From contig NZ_PIJY01000026.1 in NCBI RefSeq assembly GCF_008304605.1, positions 310,001 to 374,000 on the forward strand: 64,000 nucleotides of DNA, written 5' to 3'. Numbering within the stretch: position 1 is the stretch's first letter; each line of letters begins with the position of its first letter. Below the pieces are notes generated by a model, which was given only the letters and a program-made list of their open reading frames with translations, was not told the DNA's origin and searched no databases. This document shows, piece by piece, positions 1 through 7,800 of this stretch. This DNA is from Oceanobacillus polygoni. GTDB taxonomy: Bacteria; Bacillota; Bacilli; Bacillales; Amphibacillaceae. Both the position numbers and the translations under genes were made by a program.

Positions 1-321
1 ACGTTTCTTCTCCACGAAATCGTCATCCTTTTTAAAGTAAAGAAAGTATAAAATTTGGCTGTACGTATATCTTTTACCGGACTGTTACATCCAACTCACT
101 TCATGAATAGACCGAAAATACACTGAACGAATTATACCATAGCGGCAACAATAAATAAATTGTCGAAATCATTACAATTAAGGTATCTTATGTACGATTT
201 CATGTTACATTTTCCCTTTCATTGTAAAGGTATTTTAATATAATGGAAATTGACGTTTTAAAGTCTATTACAAAAAGGATCTGGTTTGATAAACGCAGAT
301 CCTTTAATGGCTGTTGGTCTA
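1..321. other. Intergenic stretch at window edge
   Basis: AT-rich DNA with no open frame I can support. The only element seen is the gtaB terminator near its right end. Whatever gene lies to the left is outside the window. Confidence 0.5.
272..305 (-). terminator. Rho-independent terminator of gtaB
   Basis: Inverted repeat AAAGGATC...GATCCTTT around a 16-nt loop. Read on the minus strand it is followed by a T-rich run, and it begins 17 nt past the gtaB stop codon. Confidence 0.75.
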
Positions 322-1206
322 TTAACGATCTAAACTTTTCAACTTCTGTTCCATATATGCCTTAATTTCGTTATGTAAGTCTGGTCGGTTTAAGGCAAAA
401 TCAATAGTCGCCTGCACGAATCCTAATTTCCCACCAATATCATAACGTTCACCAGTAAAGTTATATGCAAGTACTTGTTCCTTTTCGTTTAACTTATTTA
501 ATGCGTCAGTTAACTGAATTTCGTTATTTTTCCCTGGTTCTTGTTTTGCAAGAATATCAAAAATTTCCGGTGAAAGTATATACCTTCCCATAATCGCTAA
601 ATTGGATGGAGCTTCATCTTGGCTTGGCTTTTCAATTAATGATTCAATCGCTCGAACAAAAGAACCGTTATCTTCTATTGTTAACGGATTAACGATACCA
701 TATTTTGATACATCCTCTCTTGGTACATCGTGTACACCAATTACCGAGGATTGATGTTTATCATACACATCGATAAGCTGCTTCAAACATGGAACTTCTG
801 ATTCCACAATATCATCTCCAAGCAAAACAGCAAATGGTTCATTCCCTACAAAGCTGTGTGCACATCCAATTGCATGCCCTAAGCCTTTTGGTTCTTTTTG
901 TCGGATATAATGGATATTGGCTAAATTCGAAATAGACTTGACCACTTCTAGCATATGGAAGTCTCCTTTATGTGCCAACGTTTCTTCAAGCTCATAAGAC
1001 TTATCAAAATGATCTTCTATTGCACGTTTTCCTCTTCCAGAAATAATAATGATATCTTCTATCCCGGAAGCCACTGCTTCTTCTACAATATATTGAATCG
1101 TCGGTTTATCCACAATTGGAAGCATTTCCTTTGGCTGCGCTTTTGTTGCTGGAAGGAAACGTGTCCCTAGTCCTGCAGCTGGAATAATAGCCTTCGTTAC
1201 TTTCAT
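322..1206 (-). CDS. gtaB: UTP-glucose-1-phosphate uridylyltransferase
   Basis: Makes UDP-glucose from UTP and glucose-1-phosphate in the cytoplasm. UDP-glucose feeds teichoic-acid glycosylation, glycolipids and surface polysaccharide. The N-terminus carries the nucleotidyltransferase signature [17 protein letters not shown]; the sugar-nucleotide site GEPF-like region and the EKP motif ([14 protein letters not shown]) follow. The 294-residue length suits GalU/GtaB. The frame is open 18 codons further upstream, but GAAGGAGAG lies just before ATG 1206 (protein start [12 protein letters not shown]), so that start is chosen. It is divergent from a nucleotide-sugar dehydrogenase, which suggests a shared envelope-polymer role. 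The B. subtilis gene is partly SigB-dependent; I did not find a convincing SigB promoter here. Confidence 0.95.
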   Translation of the reverse strand: MKVTKAIIPAAGLGTRFLPATKAQPKEMLPIVDKPTIQYIVEEAVASGIEDIIIISGRGKRAIEDHFDKSYELEETLAHKGDFHMLEVVKSISNLANIHYIRQKEPKGLGHAIGCAHSFVGNEPFAVLLGDDIVESEVPCLKQLIDVYDKHQSSVIGVHDVPREDVSKYGIVNPLTIEDNGSFVRAIESLIEKPSQDEAPSNLAIMGRYILSPEIFDILAKQEPGKNNEIQLTDALNKLNEKEQVLAYNFTGERYDIGGKLGFVQATIDFALNRPDLHNEIKAYMEQKLKSLDR

Positions 1207-1409
1207 TTTATGCTCTCCTTCTATTAGATTAAATAGCCGTATATTAAGGTTCATTTTCAATTCACCATGTATTAATGTTAGTTTATCATATCACCAGTTA
1301 CTATCCAATTTTCGAACAAATAATGCAATAAATAGTCAAAATCTGTATAATAGTAATTGCTATACAAGATCATTATATAGATGTATAGTATTTTTGATAA
1401 GCATTATTT

Positions 1410-1418
1410 TGATATAGT
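1410..1418 (+). promoter_or_regulatory. Probable extended -10 promoter of the sugar dehydrogenase
   Basis: TGATATAGT matches a TGn-extended -10 box about 50 nt before the start at 1468. The -35 region is only T-rich, so this is a moderate call. Confidence 0.35.
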
Positions 1419-1467
1419 AGAGCTACATTTGAATTAAATTAAACAGATAAAGGAAGGCAACGATACC

Positions 1468-2781
1468 ATGGAATTGTTTCAGAAATTACAAGCAAAAGAA
1501 GAGAAAATCGCGGTTATCGGTCTAGGATACGTTGGTCTGCCACTAGCAATAGAATTAGCCAAGAAATTTGATGTTGTTGGCTTTGATGTAAATAAAGCTA
1601 AATTGGATAAATATTTAAGCGGGATTGATGTAACAGACGAAGTTGGCGACGAAGCGCTCAAAAAAACAAGCCTAAAATTTACGAGTGAAGAGGAAGATTT
1701 GCAATCTTGCAAATTTCATATTGTTGCTGTTCCGACTCCCATTAATACCGATAAGACACCTAATTTAAATCCGGTGATTGGTGCAAGTGAAACCGTTGGA
1801 AGGAATTTAACCAAAGGTTCCATCGTCGTTTATGAGTCAACGGTTTACCCAGGAACGACAGAAGAAATTTGTATTCCAATCCTTGAAGAAGTTTCAGGTT
1901 TGGAATTTGGAAATGACTTTAAAGTCGGTTATTCACCAGAGCGAATTAATCCTGGTGATAGAGTAAATACATTAACGAAAATCACGAAAATTGTTTCTGG
2001 CTCGGATGAACCTGCACTTCGTGAAATAGCTAACCTCTATGGTGCTATTATTGAAGCTGGAGTATTTGAAGCTGAATCCATTAAAGTTGCTGAAGCAGCT
2101 AAGGTAATTGAGAATTCACAACGAGATATAAATATTGCATTTATGAATGAGCTTTCAATGGTGTTTAATAAAATGGATATTAACACAAAAGCTGTCTTGG
2201 AAGCTGCAGGGACGAAGTGGAATTTCCTTAATTTCACACCTGGATTAGTTGGCGGACATTGTATTGGTGTGGATCCATATTATTTCACGTATAAAGCAGA
2301 ACAACTAGGATACCATTCTCAAATTATTCTCTCTGGAAGAAAAATTAATGATGATATGGGAAAATATATTGCAAGCAATATCATTAAAAAAATGATTAAA
2401 GCAAAGCAAGAAATCGATGGTGCACGAGTAGCTATTTTCGGACTTACCTTTAAAGAAAATGTACCAGATGTCCGAAACACAAAAATTATTGATATCATTA
2501 GTGAATTAGAAGAGTATGGTGTAGAAACAATTGTTTATGACCCTGTTGCAGAGAATGAGGAAGTTTATAATGAATTTAATATTCGTTTAGTTGATCAGGA
2601 TGAATTAACGGAACTGGATTGTATTGTATTCGCTGTGCCTCATAAAGAGTTTAAGGAATCTTACAGCCTAGATACACTCGATCAACTTTACAAAACGGAT
2701 ACAAAAGTATTAATTGATATAAAAAGTATCTTTGACAGAAAAGAATCCCAAGCAAAAGGATATCATTATTGGAGTTTGTAA
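1468..2781 (+). CDS. UDP-N-acetylhexosamine 6-dehydrogenase (TviB/WbpO-type)
   Basis: Likely oxidises C6 of a UDP-N-acetyl-hexosamine (GlcNAc or GalNAc) to the uronic acid using two NAD+, for a surface polysaccharide. Seen in the 437-residue protein: the Rossmann motif VIGLGYVGLPLA near residue 17, the central domain, and the catalytic-cysteine segment GGHCIGVDPYY near residue 265. The segment TFKENVPDVRNTK near residue 330 is typical of the UDP-GlcNAc/GalNAc branch rather than UDP-glucose dehydrogenase (TuaD/Ugd). The start is preceded by AAGGAAGG. It is divergent from gtaB. No glycosyltransferase or polymerase lies beside it, so the polymer it serves is unknown. Exact substrate is an inference from family resemblance. 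Confidence 0.88.
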   Translation: MELFQKLQAKEEKIAVIGLGYVGLPLAIELAKKFDVVGFDVNKAKLDKYLSGIDVTDEVGDEALKKTSLKFTSEEEDLQSCKFHIVAVPTPINTDKTPNLNPVIGASETVGRNLTKGSIVVYESTVYPGTTEEICIPILEEVSGLEFGNDFKVGYSPERINPGDRVNTLTKITKIVSGSDEPALREIANLYGAIIEAGVFEAESIKVAEAAKVIENSQRDINIAFMNELSMVFNKMDINTKAVLEAAGTKWNFLNFTPGLVGGHCIGVDPYYFTYKAEQLGYHSQIILSGRKINDDMGKYIASNIIKKMIKAKQEIDGARVAIFGLTFKENVPDVRNTKIIDIISELEEYGVETIVYDPVAENEEVYNEFNIRLVDQDELTELDCIVFAVPHKEFKESYSLDTLDQLYKTDTKVLIDIKSIFDRKESQAKGYHYWSL

Positions 2782-2794
2782 TTTGATAGTAAAC

Positions 2795-2832
2795 AAATAA
2801 AACGGGAACCGAAGATGGTTCCCGTTTTATTT
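2795..2832. terminator. Bidirectional terminator
   Basis: Perfect arms AAATAAAACGGGAACC and GGTTCCCGTTTTATTT around a 6-nt loop, with A and T runs at both ends. It separates convergent genes ending at 2781 (+) and 2853 (-). Confidence 0.9.
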
Positions 2833-2852
2833 GTTACTCACTGTACTATAAC

Positions 2853-4307
2853 CTATTTTTTCAAGTGTACGTCTTCCTCACCTAAAATCAAGTAATTCAA
2901 TTCTTTTTCAGGTACTTTATTAAATTGCTTTCGTTTCATCAGATAGAAGATAACACCGAGAACAACCCATGCTACTAATGCGATTCTTGATTCAACACCT
3001 AAATAAGCAGGTGAACCCGGGACTAGCAAAAGTCCTAGAAACACAAGGCTCGTAAGCAATCCAATAAAGGAAACAACTTTTTTAGATGGTGAAACTGTGT
3101 TTAATTTTCCGTTGAAATTAGCATCCTTTTTCCACTTAAATAACTTAAAAGCAGTGAAGCAGGTGTAAAAATAAGCTATTGTCACTCCTACAGATGACAT
3201 ATCGACCACCCATAGCAATGCCTCCCTACCGAACCATGGGGCAAACATCGACAGAATTACAACAAATATAATACCAATATACGGCGTTTTATACTTGGGA
3301 TGTAAGTTTGAAAAAACTTCCGGTAATATCTTTGCTCTCGACATAGCAAATAATAAGCGACTCGAAGAAAGAATAAACCCAATTAACCCAGTGAATATTC
3401 CCATCGTTAATGCCACTACTAAAATAGCCAAACCACCTATTCCTAATAAACGTTGAATCGCTGTCCCCGTTCCCCAAATATAATTGCCAGCAACTAAACC
3501 TTGCCAAGGTTCAGCCATAGACGTTGCAATTATCATCAGGCTATATAATAAGAACGCAAAGAATATCGCATAAATAATTAAACTAAATGCTTTTTTAGAG
3601 GAAAAATTAAATTCTTCTGCTGTCTGTGGGACTGTATCAAATCCAACATAAGCCCAAGGCGCAATTGCTACAATTGAAATAATGGCTGCAAATGCAGTTG
3701 TTTCTACTGGGAAAAATGGTTGCATGTTCGATATTCCAGTACCTGGCTGTATCCCAACTAATAGTGTTAAAACAACAATACTAATAACCATAACGCAGCA
3801 AAAGATAAACTGGATTCTACCAGACATCCCTGTTCCTTTTATATTGAAATAACCAAATACGATAAGCGCAATCGTTGCAATTATAATTTCTGTTCCATAC
3901 ACACTCCAACCAGCAACCTCGTAAAGGTAAATGTTTTCAATAAGCTTCGGCAACGTAAACTTAATCATTAATGCAAATGCTGATGCATTGAGTGCCACAA
4001 TACAAATATACCCAAACGTTAAAAACCAGCCACATATAAATGCATGTGTACGTCCCAGACTCACATATGTATAAGCAAACGCTCCTCCTGAAACAGGAAA
4101 GCTTTTGATTAGGAAACCGTAACTGACAGCTATCAGCATCATTAATAAACCACCAATACCGAAACCAATGATTACTCCGAGTGGACCAGCTGTAGACATC
4201 CACGTGGCAGGTTGAACGAATGCTCCCCAGCCAATTGCTGAACCTAAAGCAATTGCCCATACCCAATGTGGTTTTAATGATTTCTCTAATGTGGTTCTCT
4301 CATTCAT
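2853..4307 (-). CDS. APC-family amino-acid permease
   Basis: Secondary amino-acid transporter of the cytoplasmic membrane. The 484-residue protein has about twelve hydrophobic helices. TM1 contains the unwound-helix motif GSAIGWGAF (residues about 17-25), the substrate-binding feature of the amino acid-polyamine-organocation superfamily; TM6 contains APWAYVGFD near residue 217. The C-terminus is charged (EKELNYLILGEEDVHLKK). The start is fixed by AAGGAGAAAAAGT before ATG. It stands alone between two terminator-like structures. The substrate cannot be deduced; neither a T-box nor an amino-acid riboswitch is evident in its leader. Confidence 0.88.
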   Translation of the reverse strand: MNERTTLEKSLKPHWVWAIALGSAIGWGAFVQPATWMSTAGPLGVIIGFGIGGLLMMLIAVSYGFLIKSFPVSGGAFAYTYVSLGRTHAFICGWFLTFGYICIVALNASAFALMIKFTLPKLIENIYLYEVAGWSVYGTEIIIATIALIVFGYFNIKGTGMSGRIQFIFCCVMVISIVVLTLLVGIQPGTGISNMQPFFPVETTAFAAIISIVAIAPWAYVGFDTVPQTAEEFNFSSKKAFSLIIYAIFFAFLLYSLMIIATSMAEPWQGLVAGNYIWGTGTAIQRLLGIGGLAILVVALTMGIFTGLIGFILSSSRLLFAMSRAKILPEVFSNLHPKYKTPYIGIIFVVILSMFAPWFGREALLWVVDMSSVGVTIAYFYTCFTAFKLFKWKKDANFNGKLNTVSPSKKVVSFIGLLTSLVFLGLLLVPGSPAYLGVESRIALVAWVVLGVIFYLMKRKQFNKVPEKELNYLILGEEDVHLKK

Positions 4308-4857
4308 ACTTTTTCTCCTTAATTTACAATTTGGATTTTAATCATAGGTTTTATTTTACCACTACTTTTTTACAAAATATATTATTTCCTATTCAAGAAG
4401 ACTAAACTAAAAATGTAGTAATTAAGCGTGGTATCTACCATCAAAACTGATGGAGATATCACGCTTATTTCGTTGTAAAACAAAAGAACATTTTTTGTCT
4501 AATCTTAAAAGCATTGTACAAGCACCTCCAACAATTCCCCATATGTTTTGATCCCCTATTTATTCCAGGTGTAATTAGAACTATTTAATTAAAAACTCAC
4601 TTCACTATTACATACTATAGATAAAAAGACCCAATTAACAATTATCAAATAATGTCGAATGATAGTTAAAATTAACTAATTATTATTTATATTGCTATTA
4701 TATTACAAAATTTCATTTCTATTGTAATAGAGCTGTGCTACTATAAAATTGTATTATTGTCAAAAAATTAAATATTTTATAGAAAGGATTGGTTATATGA
4801 GAAATTAGTCGGTTTGTCTAGAAAAAATGATTAAAACAGGAATGGGAGGAAGTTTGA
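4308..4857. other. Intergenic region between divergent permease and protease genes
   Basis: 550 bp, very AT-rich. It holds the leaders of both genes. One strong hairpin is at 4424-4469. A three-codon ORF with its own SD (ATG 4797, stop 4806-4808) lies 49 nt before the protease start. No other gene is seen. Confidence 0.5.
4424..4469. terminator. Long hairpin in the divergent leader region
   Basis: Arms AAGCGTGGTATCTACCATCA and TGATGGAGATATCACGCTT pair over about 19 bp around a very short loop. The T-tail is weak on both strands (ATTTCGTT on plus), so it may be a terminator, an attenuator in the permease leader, or a remnant of a small repeat. Confidence 0.4.
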
Positions 4858-7800
4858 TTGAAGCGGAGGAATTTCAAGAAATTATTTACTAGTTTATTAA
4901 TCTTTACACTTATTCTTTCATTATTTAATCCATTATTTATATCAGCCGAAACAGATAGCAAAGCGACGAAACAACTAAATGTTGATGAAAGAATGTCGCA
5001 GCTAAAAGAAGTTGTTTCAAAGCAACAAGCAATATTAAATCAGGAGCCTATTTTACACTCCTCTTTACAAAATTTATCTAGTAATAAAGAAGTAGCTGTT
5101 ATTGTTCAATTATCCGAATCTCCTGTAGCACTAGAACAAGGAAAGAAAACAGTAGAAGGAAAAACGCTTAGCGGGACACAAGCAACAACAGTTAAAAACA
5201 AAGTTATAAATGAGCAAGCAAGATTTGAAAATCTATTAAAAGCAGACAATATCGACTACGAGAAAGGATTTACGTATACCCAAGCTTTTAATGGGATGTC
5301 ACTGAAATTGAACGCTAATGATATTGATAAATTATTAACAATGGATGGCGTTGTCAGTGTAGATCCTGACGAAGAAGTTCATGCCCTTGAACTTGCTAGT
5401 GATAATAAAGTAGGACCCATGATGGTTGATACCGTTCCCCACCTCGAAGTTCCCGAACTTTGGGATCTAGGTCATGAAGGGCAAGGCGTAAAAGTTGCCG
5501 TCCTGGATACGGGAATTGATTATAATCATCCTGATTTTCAAGAGATTTATAAAGGCGGCCATAACTTCATAGAACACACGGATGATTATGCTCGTCCACG
5601 TGAAAATGAAGATCCCTATGAAACTACTCCGGAAGATCGTCCAGAGCATATGCCAGAATTCAATGCAAATGGCAGCTCCTTTTATACATCACACGGGACA
5701 CATGTTGCAGGGATTATTGCTGGAACAGGCAACAATGAATATGGCATTAAAGGAATAGCACCAAAAATTGACCTGTATGCGTATCGAGTCCTAGGAGCAT
5801 ATGGCAGCGGATTCACTTCTGGAATCATTGCTGCGATTGATAAATCCGTTGAAGAAGATATGGATATTATCAATCTATCATTAGGCGGTGGTAGTAATAG
5901 TCAAACTGCCCCAGATGCAATTGCTATTAATAATGCAACATTAGCTGGAGTTACAGCAATTGTCGCAACAGGAAATAGTGGGCCTGGACGTGGCACCGTT
6001 GGAAACCCTGCATCTGCAGCACTGGCAATTTCAGTTGGAAACTCCACATTACCAGAGGAAACAATTCAGGCAAACCTAGTAACCCATGCTGGTGAGTACG
6101 AGCAGCAATATGACGCAGCATTAATGGGATGGAATTTTGCTGAAGATCCAGCGGATACATTATCAGGTACATACGATGTTGTACCGGTCCCAGGGATTGG
6201 AGCAGCATCTGACTATGAAGGAATTAACGTTGATGGAAAAATTGCGTTAGTTGCACGTGGAGAGATTCCATTTGTAGATAAGATAGATATCGCGAAGGAA
6301 CTTGGAGCTGTTGGTATCTTGATTCATAACAATATCGATGGTGAAGGACCTGCAAATGTATTGCTGGGAAATTCATTCGAGTTTATTCCAGCATTTGATA
6401 TTTCAACTTCAGACGGCCAAGCTTTAAGAGATGCAATCGCGTTGACAGCGGACAAAATTGGTAAGGTTACGTTTAGTGATTATCAGGTTGACTCTACCGA
6501 TGGTGATCATATAAATCCTTCTAGTTCACGCGGGCCGTCCACGCCAGTATTTGATATCAAGCCAGATGTTTCCGCACCAGGAACAAATATTATGGCAACG
6601 GTTCCTGCTTACGGCAAGGATTACGAGGATGCAGATTATGCTCAAGCATACGATCGGAAAACAGGGACAAGTATGGCTGCACCTCAAGTCGCAGGTATAG
6701 CAGCATTACTTTTATCCAAAAATCCGGATTGGACACCGTATGATATTAAAGTTGCGTTGTCGAACACAGCTAAACAATTGGACACGGAACTATACGATGT
6801 CTTCGCTCAAGGACCTGGTCGTGTACAGCCATTAGCAGCTGCAAATGCTGAAGCTTTGGCATACGCAATAGACACAACTATCTTCGATGACCAATCACTT
6901 GATTATGAAAAAGGAACGATTACATTCGGCAGAGTTGCGCCAGATCCTGAAAATGAAATAACCGTTACAAAACAAATTGAGATACGTGATGTAATTGGAA
7001 ATTCGAGTGATTATGATGTGAGTGTTGAAGTAACGAAAGCGGCTACTGGTGAATTAGCTGATGCTAGCGTTACTGTAAGCAAATCATCCTTTACTTTAAA
7101 AGGTACGGAAACCCTTGATGTTACCTTATCTATCCCAGCAGGTGAAGAAGCGCCAGGAAATGAGCTACTTGGGTATGTTCATATTACAAACGGGACAACA
7201 GATTTAGGATTGCCTTTTGCTGTTGAATTTTCGACTGAAGTTCCGAGTGGACTAGCTTACTTCGAACTATCCGAATACGCAATTTCACCAAATGGCGATG
7301 GCATGCATGATCAAACCACATTGGAATTTGGATTACTAGCCGATGAGGAGCTCATGTCTATTGAACTATGGGATGCTGCGAATCCAAATGGTGGCTATTA
7401 TGATGATGGTTACTTAGGATATTTGGCATTACAAGCCTTACCAGCTGGCGGATGGCAGCTCCCAATAGGTGAAACATATTACGATTGGGAAACCGAAGAA
7501 GAAACAGCAATCCCAGATGGTGTCTATACCGTTGATTTCAATTCATGGGATATTGCAAACCAAAGTATTACACTACTTGCAGACGATGGACCACTTTATG
7601 TTAAATCATCTACTCCTGAAATTGAATTTGATCCTGTAGATGATGAAATCGATGGATCAGAATATATTGTAACAGGATCAATTGATGATACATTTATTGA
7701 TTTCAAAACAACTGTAAAAAGAATTTTTGGAATCCCTTATGATGTAAACGAAAAATTAACTGCCACGTATGAATTAACAGATGATACTGGTCATGTTTTG

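Noticed and set aside
4797-4808. Three-codon ORF (ATG AGA AAT TAG) with an SD before the wall protease
   Set aside because: Too short to distinguish from chance; the protease has its own strong SD and TTG start.
2853-4857. Search for a T-box or amino-acid riboswitch before the permease
   Set aside because: No T-box sequence or known aptamer core could be recognised in the leader.
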